Shown here in pieces: positions 1-8,900 of a stretch of DNA of 64,000 bases (its first letter is position 1; each line of letters opens with the position of its first letter). Under the pieces are notes generated by a model. The model was not told where the DNA came from. It did no database searches and saw only the letters and a list, made by a program, of their open reading frames with translations. The DNA lies in the NCBI RefSeq assembly GCF_009429125.1, contig NZ_CP045529.1:3100001-3164000 (forward strand). Direction: 5' to 3'. Origin of the DNA: Luteimicrobium xylanilyticum (GTDB lineage: Bacteria > Actinomycetota > Actinomycetes > Actinomycetales > Cellulomonadaceae). Both the position numbers and the translations under genes were made by a program.

Positions 1-578
1 GGCCGAGACGCCAGGCGCGCGAGCAGGACACCCAGCGTCACCACCCAGCCGAGGGTGGCGAGGAAGAAGGCGCCGGCCGCCACCTCGTCCCAGCCGCACC
101 GTGCGGCCGCGTACGAACCGATGTAGCCGGCGGCCACCGTCGGCAGGAAATAGCCGCCGTGGACGGCGTCGACCGACACGCCGCCGTCCTGCAGGTGTCC
201 GACGAACCAGCCCGCGAACACCGTCGCAGCGACGATCGCGAGCGCGACGACCACCTGGCCCGCTCCGCGCGAGTAGGGCAGCAGGGCGGTCCCCAGCAGC
301 ATCGCCACCACCGGCACGAGCGCCGCGATGGGGCCCTGCACGGGGTCCGCGAGCTGCTGCGACAGCGGCCTGCGCACCTGGGCGCCTCGGCGGACGTGCG
401 CCGCCAGGAGCCAGACCCAGGCGACCGCCACGACGGCCCAGAAGGCGGACCCGACCGCCGTCGGGAACGACAGCGCGTCTCCCGCCGCCGTCCAGGCCTC
501 GGCGAGGCCGGCGAGCCCGAAGGCCACCGCCAACGTGTTGAGCGGGATCCGGCCGGCCGGCGGCTTCGCGCCGCTCAT
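1..578 (-). CDS. TDT/SLAC1-family (TehA-like) transporter, C-terminal part cut by window edge
   Basis: The reverse strand reads from an ATG at 578 out through the window start, so the C-terminus is missing. The N-terminus (MSGAKPPAGRIPLNTLAVAF then GLAGLAEAW) matches the opening of tellurite-resistance/dicarboxylate transporters (TDT, SLAC1 fold), and several hydrophobic helices follow. Members are membrane carriers or anion channels, including TehA-like proteins, malate or sulfite exporters and plant SLAC1; the substrate cannot be told here. The start codon overlaps the stop of the upstream DUF302 gene as ATGA, so the two are probably co-translated. Confidence 0.75.
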   Translation of the reverse strand, partial: MSGAKPPAGRIPLNTLAVAFGLAGLAEAWTAAGDALSFPTAVGSAFWAVVAVAWVWLLAAHVRRGAQVRRPLSQQLADPVQGPIAALVPVVAMLLGTALLPYSRGAGQVVVALAIVAATVFAGWFVGHLQDGGVSVDAVHGGYFLPTVAAGYIGSYAAARCGWDEVAAGAFFLATLGWVVTLGVLLARLASR

Positions 579-1012
579 GGCCGGCCCTTCCCTGGTCCCG
601 AGGCCCCCGCCGACGGGTCGACGGCGCCGGCGACCGCGCTGACGAGTCGCGCGAGAGCGCCGGCCAGGGTCGCGAGCGTCTCCTCCTCGCCCTCGAGCGC
701 GAACGCAGCGCCGAGGGTGCGAGGGCGGCGGTACAGCAGCGTGGTCGTCCCCGCGTCGGAGTAGACCAGCAGCCGCAACGGGAGGTCGAGCGCCGATCGG
801 GGGTCGGCCTGCATCAGGCGCGTCCCCACCCGGGGGTTGCCGAAGGTCACCACCACCGCGTCGTCGAGCTCGAGCCCGACGTCCCTGGCGGCCGCCGCGT
901 GGTCCACCAGCCCTGACACCGTCATGCCGCTCGCCGTGGCGGATCGCTCCACCTCGGCCACGGCGTCGGCCACCGTGCCCGGGACGGACAGCGCGACCAG
1001 GTCCTCGTCCAT
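575..1012 (-). CDS. DUF302 domain protein
   Basis: This 145-residue protein runs from an ATG at 1012 (MDEDLVALSVPGTVADAVAE). The central part, with VVVTFGNPRVGTRLMQADPR and LPLRLLVYSD, is the DUF302 signature: a small dimeric alpha/beta fold of unknown biochemical role, often found near membrane or redox stress genes. There is no signal peptide. Its stop overlaps the start of the TDT transporter, so they form a two-gene unit. The hairpin at 1061-1102 separates it from the hydrolase upstream. Confidence 0.8.
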   Translation of the reverse strand: MDEDLVALSVPGTVADAVAEVERSATASGMTVSGLVDHAAAARDVGLELDDAVVVTFGNPRVGTRLMQADPRSALDLPLRLLVYSDAGTTTLLYRRPRTLGAAFALEGEEETLATLAGALARLVSAVAGAVDPSAGASGPGKGRP

Positions 1013-1060
1013 GCCTGCTCCTTGTCCTGCGTGCGTGACCGCCGTGCCCCTGAGAGGCCC

Positions 1061-1102
1061 GGTGCCCGGACGCCGCCGACGCGCGGCCGACGTCCGGGCA
1101 CC
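1061..1102 (-). terminator. Hairpin terminator after alpha/beta hydrolase gene
   Basis: A perfect 12-bp inverted repeat (GGTGCCCGGACG / CGTCCGGGCACC, arms 1061-1072 and 1091-1102) has an 18-nt loop. It lies just downstream of the hydrolase stop codon on the minus strand. There is no T-tract, as is common for high-GC actinobacterial terminators. Confidence 0.6.
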
Positions 1103-1110
1103 GCGCGCCG

Positions 1111-1932
1111 TCAGGCCTTGATGAAGTCCAGGATGTCCTGGTCGAGCTGCTTCTGGTACGCGCCGTGGATGCCGTGCGAGGCACCCGGGTAGACCTTGAG
1201 CGTCCCGTGCTTGACCAGCTCGATGGACTTCCTCGCGGCGTCGTCGATCGGCACGATCTGGTCGTCGTCGCCGTGAGCGATCATGATCGGGACGTCGAGG
1301 GCCTTGAGGTCCTCCGTCTGGTCGGTCTCGGAGAACGCCTCGATGCAGTCGTACGCGGCGGGGAGGCCGCACATCATGCTCTGCCGCCAGAAGTCGTCCT
1401 TGAGCCCCTGCGAGACGTCGGCCCCCTCCCGGTTCGCACCGTAGAAGGGCTCGGCGAGCTCGTACCAGTACTGGAACCGGCGGTTGAGCACGTTGTCCCG
1501 GATCTCGTCGAAGACCTCGATCGGGGTCCCGTCCGGGTTCGACTCCGACTTGACCATGATCGGCGGGATCGCCCCCGCGGTCACGACCTTCGCGACGCGG
1601 CCGCCCGCGTACTTCGCCGCGTAGCGGACCGCTTCCCCACCGCCCGTCGAGTGCCCGACGACCACGACGTCGTGCAGGTCGAGGTGCTCGACGAGCTCCG
1701 CGAGGTTCCGCGCGTAGGTGTCGATGTCGTTGCCCGTGGAGGTCTGGGAGGACCGACCGTGCCCGCGGCGGTCGTGCGCGATCGTCCGGTAGCCGGCGTC
1801 GAAGAAGACCTTGAGCTCGGTCTGCCACGCGTCGGAGCTGAGCGGCCAGCCGTGGCACAGCACGATCGGCTGTCCCTCGCCCTGGTCGACGTAGTACATC
1901 TCGGTACCGTCGGAAAGTGTCAGGTAAGGCAT
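1111..1932 (-). CDS. Alpha/beta hydrolase (non-haem chloroperoxidase/arylesterase type)
   Basis: This 273-residue cytosolic enzyme starts at an ATG (1932) behind an AGAGGGGA ribosome site. It has the oxyanion HGWPLSS region, a GHSTGG nucleophile elbow (Ser), an Asp in HGDDDQIVP and a His in GASHGIHG, so the catalytic triad is intact. The length and motif order fit cofactor-free chloroperoxidase-like esterases. The natural substrate is unknown. It is transcribed away from the ABC transporter pair and ends at the hairpin near 1080. Confidence 0.85.
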   Translation of the reverse strand: MPYLTLSDGTEMYYVDQGEGQPIVLCHGWPLSSDAWQTELKVFFDAGYRTIAHDRRGHGRSSQTSTGNDIDTYARNLAELVEHLDLHDVVVVGHSTGGGEAVRYAAKYAGGRVAKVVTAGAIPPIMVKSESNPDGTPIEVFDEIRDNVLNRRFQYWYELAEPFYGANREGADVSQGLKDDFWRQSMMCGLPAAYDCIEAFSETDQTEDLKALDVPIMIAHGDDDQIVPIDDAARKSIELVKHGTLKVYPGASHGIHGAYQKQLDQDILDFIKA

Positions 1933-2142
1933 GTCATGTCCCCTCTTCTGTGTGCAGGACGGCTCGTGCCCGCGGATGGACCGAACCCGCTGCCCCCGCT
2001 CACCGACCGTAGGCAGACCGGCCCGCGCCGAACCTGGCCGTGCGAGGGCCACGAAGCTCGGGCTCCCGGGTAGCCCTCGCACGACCAGGATCCGGGTCGC
2101 GCTCTTCCGTACGCTCCGAGGCGAGCCGGAGAGAGGACCGCC

Positions 2143-2892
2143 ATGACCGACGCTTCGCCCGCGCCCCCGACCGTGGAGGCGAGGGACGTGGAGAAGGTCT
2201 ACGCCGACGGTGCCTCGGCCGTGGCCGCGGTACGGGGCGTGTCCCTGGTGCTCCGGCGGGGCGAGATGGTGGCGGTCGTCGGGCCGAGCGGGTCGGGGAA
2301 GTCGACGTTCCTGTCGTGCCTCGCCGGCCTCGAGCGGCCGACGTCCGGCAGCGTGCGCGTCCTCGGGCACGACCTCGCGACCGCCGGGGCACGGACGCTG
2401 GCTCTCCTGCGGCGCGAGCGGATCGGCTTCGTCTTCCAGGCGTACAACCTCGTCTCGTCGCTCACGGCCCAGGAGAACGTCGAGCTGCCGCTGCGCCTCG
2501 CCGGCGGTCGGACGAGCGCCCGCTCCGCCGCGTCCGCTGCTCTGGCGCAGGTGGGTCTCCTCGAGCAGGCGGACCGCCGCCCCGCCGAGCTGTCCGGTGG
2601 ACAGCAGCAGCGGGTCGCGATCGCCCGCGCCCTCGCCGTGCGCCCTGACGTCGTCTTCGCGGACGAGCCGACCGGAGCGCTCGACACCGCGAGCGGGTCA
2701 GGCGTGCTGCACCTGCTCCGCGGGCTCGCGGAGGAGGGCGGCTCGGTCCTGCTCGTCACCCACGACGTCGTGGGTGCGGCGACGGCGGACCGGGTGCTCG
2801 TGCTGCGGGACGGGTCCGCGGTCGCCGAGCTCCGGGCGCCCATCCCCGAGCTCGTCCTCGCCGCGCTCGACGGCGCACGGCAGACGTCGTGA
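2143..2892 (+). CDS. ABC transporter ATP-binding protein (MacB/LolD type)
   Basis: A 249-residue nucleotide-binding subunit: Walker A GPSGSGKST, Q-loop FQAYNLVSSLTAQENV, signature LSGGQQQRVAIARAL, Walker B VVFADEPTGALD, and H-loop VTHD. The EPTGALD and YNL features are typical of the MacB/LolD/FtsE group, which pairs with FtsX-like permeases. A TACGCT hexamer at 2110-2115 is a possible -10 box. The gene overlaps the permease gene by GTGA. Likely roles are export of, or resistance to, a membrane-active compound. Confidence 0.88.
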   Translation: MTDASPAPPTVEARDVEKVYADGASAVAAVRGVSLVLRRGEMVAVVGPSGSGKSTFLSCLAGLERPTSGSVRVLGHDLATAGARTLALLRRERIGFVFQAYNLVSSLTAQENVELPLRLAGGRTSARSAASAALAQVGLLEQADRRPAELSGGQQQRVAIARALAVRPDVVFADEPTGALDTASGSGVLHLLRGLAEEGGSVLLVTHDVVGAATADRVLVLRDGSAVAELRAPIPELVLAALDGARQTS

Positions 2893-4241
2893 CCGCGCTG
2901 CTCCGGCTCGGGTACGCCGAGCTCAGGGCAGGCCTGACCGTGTGGCTGGGCGTGCTCGCCGTGTCCGCCACGGCGGGACTCGCGACCGGGCTGGCCGTGA
3001 GCCCGGTCGTGACGGCGACCGACACCCCCGGGGTGGCGGCGCTCGCGCTGTACGGCCTGAGCGGCACCACCCTGGCGTTCACCGCGGTGGCGGTCGGGAT
3101 CACGGTCGCCTCGGTGGCCGAGCTGACGCTCGCGCTGCTGCGCCGCCGGCTCGCGCTCTGGCTGCTCGCGGGCGTGACTCCCGCACAGACCTCGGCCGTG
3201 GCGCTCGGACAGCTCGTCGTCGTGGCCCTCGTGGGCGCGGCGGCAGGGGCTGGGCTCGCCGTCGTCGCCGCGCCCTGGCTGGTGGGTCTCGCGATCGAGG
3301 ACGTCGCCGGCCTCGCGGGCGTCCGCGTGCACCTGGGCGAGGTCGGCGCCGCCGTGGCCGCGGCCGCCGTCGTGGTCCTCGCGACGATCTCCGGCGTGCG
3401 ACCCGCGCGCCGGGCCGGACGCATCGTGGGAGCCGACCCGAGACGCGACGCCGGCACCGAGCGCACCGCGATGGGCAAGGGGCGCTGGGCCCTGGCTATC
3501 GCGACCGTCGCGGCCCTGGCCGCCGTCGCCGTCGGCGCACGAGGAGCGGACGACCCCGAGACTGCCGTGCTGCTCGTCGCCCCCCTGGCCGCGACCGCGC
3601 TCGTGGCGCTCGCGCCGACGTTCGCGGCTGACGGAGTGCGGCGCTGGACCGGGCTCGTCGCCAGGCAGCCGGCAGCGACCTGGCTGCTCGCCCGCGCCCA
3701 GACCGGTGAGCTGCTGCGGCGCAGCAGCGGTCCCCTCGGTCCCCTGGTCACCGTCGTCGCGCTCGGTGGCGGCATCCCGGCGGCGCACGTCGCGGCCGGG
3801 GAGGCGGCCGGCAGCCGGCAGCCGGACGCCTCCGGCGCGTCGGGGCTGCTCCTCCTCCTCGCGCTGCCGCTCTTCGTGACCCTCGTGGGCTCCGCGACCG
3901 CCGTGGTGATGTCGGACCGCGAACGGACCACCGACGCCGCCGTCGCGCTCAGCGTGGGCGCGACCCGCGCTCAGGTCGTCACGGCGGCCCTGGCGCACGT
4001 GCTGATCGTCGTCGTGTCCGCGACGGCCGTCGGCCTCCTCGCGGTCGCTGCGACGTGCGCCACCGCGGCGTGGGCGTTCGGACCCGGGTCCGCCGTGGCC
4101 GGCGCGCCCACCGCTCTCGCTTCCGTCGGGGTCGCAGCCGCCCTGTGCGCCGTCGTCCAGGCCGCGGCGCTGCTCCCGGCGGTCGCCCGGGCCACCCGGC
4201 AGCGCCGGCACGACGACGCGCCGCCACCCCCGCAGGGATGA
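2889..4241 (+). CDS. FtsX-like ABC transporter permease
   Basis: This 450-residue polytopic membrane protein starts at a GTG overlapping the ATPase stop. It has an N-terminal helix and two blocks of three to four hydrophobic helices separated by charged linkers such as RPARRAGRIVGADPRR, consistent with a divergent FtsX/MacB-type permease. It is the partner of the preceding ATPase. No periplasmic adaptor gene is adjacent. It converges on enolase with 28 bases between stops. Confidence 0.78.
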   Translation: MTALLRLGYAELRAGLTVWLGVLAVSATAGLATGLAVSPVVTATDTPGVAALALYGLSGTTLAFTAVAVGITVASVAELTLALLRRRLALWLLAGVTPAQTSAVALGQLVVVALVGAAAGAGLAVVAAPWLVGLAIEDVAGLAGVRVHLGEVGAAVAAAAVVVLATISGVRPARRAGRIVGADPRRDAGTERTAMGKGRWALAIATVAALAAVAVGARGADDPETAVLLVAPLAATALVALAPTFAADGVRRWTGLVARQPAATWLLARAQTGELLRRSSGPLGPLVTVVALGGGIPAAHVAAGEAAGSRQPDASGASGLLLLLALPLFVTLVGSATAVVMSDRERTTDAAVALSVGATRAQVVTAALAHVLIVVVSATAVGLLAVAATCATAAWAFGPGSAVAGAPTALASVGVAAALCAVVQAAALLPAVARATRQRRHDDAPPPPQG

Positions 4242-4250
4242 CGGCGCGTC
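4215..4250. terminator. Possible bidirectional hairpin between permease and enolase genes
   Basis: A 9-bp inverted repeat (GACGCGCCG / CGGCGCGTC, arms 4215-4223 and 4242-4250) starts inside the last codons of the permease and ends in the short convergent gap before enolase. It could stop transcription from either side. It is weak because one arm is coding and there is no T-tract. Confidence 0.35.
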
Positions 4251-4269
4251 GGCCGTGCGTCGCGGTCGG

Positions 4270-5562
<1,293 letters not shown>

Positions 5563-5649
5563 TTACGAAGAGGGGAGGGATACGACCTCAGCGTAGTGCC
5601 CGTGGCGCGCACCAGCAGTCCCGGCCGTCAGGCGAGACTCACCGAGCCC

Positions 5650-6531
5650 TCAGCCCGGACGCTTCGCCGGGGCCCGCAACTTGGCCCGTCGTGCGATCCC
5701 CCGCGCCTCGCGCTGCACCCGCTCCCGCAGCGCTCGCCGACGACGCCGGTAGTCGTCGGGACGCTCGAGCGCCTCCGTGATCTCCTCGAGCCCCTTGTCG
5801 CGCGGGTGGAACGGCAGGTGGCCGCGGTGCAGGCAGCCCCACAGGGGTGAGCGGAGCAGCTTGACCGGGTCCAGGGCGCCGACCCGGCGCAGCACGTCGT
5901 CGGGGACGTCCTGCGGGTCGTCCTTGACGTACCGCGCGACGATCTCGTCGTAGGCGGCGTCGAGGACCGTCGACGACGGGTCGAGCCCGGTCACCAGGAG
6001 AAGGCCCGTCGGGTGGGTGTCCGCCACCAGGACGGTGAGGTCGGGCCGGTAGGTCCGCAGGACGTCCTGCATGTGGAAGACGTCGCCCGTCCACGCGCTC
6101 GTGTGCCGGTCGCGGGCGGCCTCGTCGACGGTGCGCGGGAACATGTCGTCGAAGACGATCACGCTCGACCACGTGCAGTGCTTCTCGACGTTGATGAAGT
6201 CGCGCAGCGCGAACTCGAACAGGTGCATGCCGTCGATGAACGCCAGCTCGATCTCGCCCCCCAACCAGTCCGTGGCGTCCGGGCGGGCGAAGTAGTCGTC
6301 GCTCGTCGTCCGCTCGAGGCTGACGGTGCCGCGGAGCGGCGCCTTCACGAGGAACTCCGGGTCGATGCCGACGCTGCGGCTCTGGGGCCTGCTCCGTGCG
6401 AGGCTGTCGCCGTTGCGGACGCCGATCTCCAGGTAGGTGCGAGGACGCAGCCGCGTGTGCAGCTCGCCGAGGAAGTCGAGGTAGGGCATGCGCGGGGGCG
6501 TCTTCGTCTTCTTCGCCTGGGTGCTCGCCAT
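5650..6531 (-). CDS. Class I SAM-dependent methyltransferase
   Basis: A 293-residue protein. The SAM-binding motif YLEIGVRNGDSLA is near residue 37, followed by a motif IELAFIDGMHLFEFALRDF typical of the Methyltransf_24/cephalosporin-hydroxylase-like group that acts on sugars or small molecules in polysaccharide loci. The C-terminal 40 residues are Arg-rich. It lies in the same orientation as the GT-C gene behind it and could act with it in surface glycan modification. The substrate is unknown. Confidence 0.75.
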   Translation of the reverse strand: MASTQAKKTKTPPRMPYLDFLGELHTRLRPRTYLEIGVRNGDSLARSRPQSRSVGIDPEFLVKAPLRGTVSLERTTSDDYFARPDATDWLGGEIELAFIDGMHLFEFALRDFINVEKHCTWSSVIVFDDMFPRTVDEAARDRHTSAWTGDVFHMQDVLRTYRPDLTVLVADTHPTGLLLVTGLDPSSTVLDAAYDEIVARYVKDDPQDVPDDVLRRVGALDPVKLLRSPLWGCLHRGHLPFHPRDKGLEEITEALERPDDYRRRRRALRERVQREARGIARRAKLRAPAKRPG

Positions 6532-6591
6532 CGCCCCATCATGCGCGCCGGGGCCGGACTTGTCCCGGGACGGCGCCAGCGCATCGGCGCG

Positions 6592-8169
6592 TCAGGGGGT
6601 TCGGCGCTCCCACAGCTCGAACGGGTCCGCGGTCCCCACGTGCACGAACTGCTCCTCGAAGACGCGCTCCGACTCGCCCCGCAGCCAACGTCCGTCCTGC
6701 GGCAGGGGCAGGAACGCGGCGTCCGACGTCGCGAGCTGGCGCAGCATCTCGGCCGTCCAGGCGGGGTTGTCGTCGAGCACGGTCCCGGTCACCGGTGCTC
6801 CCGACCGGGTCGCGGCGAGGACGCCCTGCCCGTAGACGTCGGGCGGGACGTCGCAGCCGCGCTCCGCGTTCGGCGTCGCCGCGTCCGCGCGGACCACCGC
6901 CGACGCCAGCCCCCACACGCAGCGGTGACCGGCCGCCCACGTGGCCACCGACGCGTTCGAGGGCTGCGCGGGCTTCGTCGGCAGGCACGCGCTCACCGCG
7001 CACACCGCGAGGACCGCCGCGCCCAGGGTCGCGGTGACCGCGGCCCACGGGACGCCCCGCTCCCCCGCCCGACGACGCAGCCTCCGCCCCCACGACCGGG
7101 CGGCGGCGCCCGCAGCCCCCGCGAGCAGGGCGAGCGCCGGCGCGGGGAAGGCGGCGTAGTGGTAGAAGAACGACGGCGCGACCAGCACCGTCAGCGCCTG
7201 CGCGACGGCGAGCAGCGCCCACGTCGTCGTCTCGTCCCGGCGGGCGTCGGAACGCGAGCGCGCCCACCGCGCCACCCCGACGACGACCGTCGCGACCAGC
7301 GCGACCGCCACGACGACGCCCCCGACCCGCAGGGCAGCGTCCGACCACGACGTCGAACCGAACCCGTCGAACGGCGAGAACCTCCGCAGCCGGTACGCGA
7401 ACGCGTCCACGGTCGCGGGCCGCCCCGCCTGGGCCGTCACGGTGTCGCGCCACACCGCCGACTCAGCGAGCGCCACGAACGGCCCGACGACGACCGCCAC
7501 GACCGCGGCGCCGCCCCCGACGAACCACCCGGCGGCGCGCAGCCCGCGGGTCGCGAGGACGACGACCAGCAGGACGACCGCGGTGACGCCGGCCCACAGC
7601 TTGAAGGTGAGCGCGACGCCGGTGAGCGCACCCGCGAGCAAGGGTGCCGTCGTCGTCGGGCGGAGGCGGGAAGCCGCACGCCCGACGGCACCCCCGCCAG
7701 CCGGCCGCTGGAGGACGAGCAGCGCGAGCAGCAAGCACACGGTGAGGACGGGCTCGAGGAGCGCGACGCGCTCCGTGCGGACCACGGGCGTCCAGACGGC
7801 GTACAGCCCCGCACCCACCAGCACCGCCGCGGTCCCTCGCCGCCGCAGCAGCAGCCCGACCAGCACCGTGCACACGACACCGAGCAGCACGATCCCGGCC
7901 CGCCCCACAGCGAGCGCCCACGCGTCACCCGTCCACCGTGCCAGCCACGCGAGCGGCGTCATCGCGAGCGGCATCCCGGGCGGGTGCAGGTAGAGGACGT
8001 CGCGGTACGGAAGGTGACCGTGCACGAGCTGCACGGACACCGAGTACATCGTCGCGTCGTCGAGCTCGCGCGCGGCGACGAGCTGCCGGGGGTCGAGGTA
8101 CGCCCACCCGCGCGTCAGGAGCGCGAGCGCCGCGACCGCGACGAGCGGCAAGCGCGGAGGGCGAGTCAC
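6592..8169 (-). CDS. GT-C type membrane glycosyltransferase (GT39/ArnT-like)
   Basis: A 525-residue multi-pass membrane protein from a GTG at 8169. The first extracytoplasmic loop carries the acidic ELDDATMYSVSVQLVHG motif and PYRDVLYLHPPGMPL, the pattern of lipid-linked-sugar-dependent GT-C enzymes (PMT/ArnT superfamily). About ten to twelve hydrophobic helices follow, then a soluble C-terminal domain. It probably moves a sugar from a polyprenyl-phosphate donor outside the membrane. Acceptor and donor are unknown. Confidence 0.72.
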   Translation of the reverse strand: MTRPPRLPLVAVAALALLTRGWAYLDPRQLVAARELDDATMYSVSVQLVHGHLPYRDVLYLHPPGMPLAMTPLAWLARWTGDAWALAVGRAGIVLLGVVCTVLVGLLLRRRGTAAVLVGAGLYAVWTPVVRTERVALLEPVLTVCLLLALLVLQRPAGGGAVGRAASRLRPTTTAPLLAGALTGVALTFKLWAGVTAVVLLVVVLATRGLRAAGWFVGGGAAVVAVVVGPFVALAESAVWRDTVTAQAGRPATVDAFAYRLRRFSPFDGFGSTSWSDAALRVGGVVVAVALVATVVVGVARWARSRSDARRDETTTWALLAVAQALTVLVAPSFFYHYAAFPAPALALLAGAAGAAARSWGRRLRRRAGERGVPWAAVTATLGAAVLAVCAVSACLPTKPAQPSNASVATWAAGHRCVWGLASAVVRADAATPNAERGCDVPPDVYGQGVLAATRSGAPVTGTVLDDNPAWTAEMLRQLATSDAAFLPLPQDGRWLRGESERVFEEQFVHVGTADPFELWERRTP

Positions 8170-8212
8170 CGCGCCATCGTACGGGCGCCGGTCGTGGCTC
8201 GGGCGGCGGGGA

Positions 8213-8301
8213 GAGGGGTAGGGGTGCGCGGTCTACCATCCGGCCGCTCGTTCCTCGCGGCCTCCCGCCAGGCCCGCCACGACCGCGCACCCCTACCCCT
8301 C
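8213..8301. repeat. Perfect 21-bp inverted repeat in the GH3 to GT-C intergenic gap
   Basis: The arms at 8213-8233 and 8281-8301 are exact reverse complements over 21 bases and are separated by 47 bases. The gap lies downstream of the beta-glucosidase gene and upstream of the GT-C gene, both on the minus strand. It could be a terminator for the glucosidase transcript, although the loop is unusually long, or a structured leader or operator for the GT-C gene. Confidence 0.7.
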
Positions 8302-8381
8302 GCCCCGCCTCTGCCTGCCCGGTCACCTCGGGTGCGCGGACGGCTCGCCGTGCCCACGCGCGGACCGTCACCGGGCGAGCA

Positions 8382-8900
8382 TCACCCCGTCACGTTCGCC
8401 GCGAACACGTGCAGCCGCGGGACGTCCGGGAACGTCACGTAGGCGATCGTCTTGCCCGCGGTGACCGGAACGGTCGTGGCGTACAGGCTGACCTTCGTGT
8501 CGCGCGAGTACCCCGAGTCGGCCGGGCGGTTCCAGTACGGCGTGGTCGCGACGAGCACGGAGCCCGCTACGGCCTTGTTGCTGTACCAGTCGTTGACGTC
8601 CACGGTCGCGGTCGACGTGGTGCCGTCGGTGTACGTGATCGTCAGGTCGCCCTTCTGCTCGCCGTTGGTGCCGGTGGCGAGCAGTGCGAGGCTCGTGCCG
8701 GAGCCGGAGAGCGCGACGGTCTGCCCGGCGGCGCTGACGGCGTCGGGCTCGTCGGCGGCGACGTCCGGGAAGACGAGCCCGCCGTACCCGCCCGGGATCG
8801 CCTTGCCGGGCACGACCCCGACGGACGCGAGCGCCTGCAGCGAGTACGAGTACCCGGAGCCGTCGAGGTTGCCGGCGGTCTCGTCGGCGTCGTCGCTCAC
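8382..8900 (-). pseudogene. Displaced C-terminal domain of the GH3 beta-glucosidase
   Basis: These 172 codons (VSDDADETAGNLDGSGYSYS to VPRLHVFAANVTG) continue the glucosidase reading in another frame. The content (TGDLTITYTDGTTSTATVDV-like, WNRP, KTIAYVTFPDVPRLHVFA) is the beta-sandwich domain that commonly ends actinobacterial GH3 proteins with this architecture. The join reads GTGA: the stop of the main frame overlaps a GTG at 8900. Restoring one base near 8900 would fuse the frames as ...YDTVG-VSDDAD.... If translated alone it has no signal peptide and would stay in the cytosol. It is either a real frameshift or a sequencing error. Confidence 0.75.
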
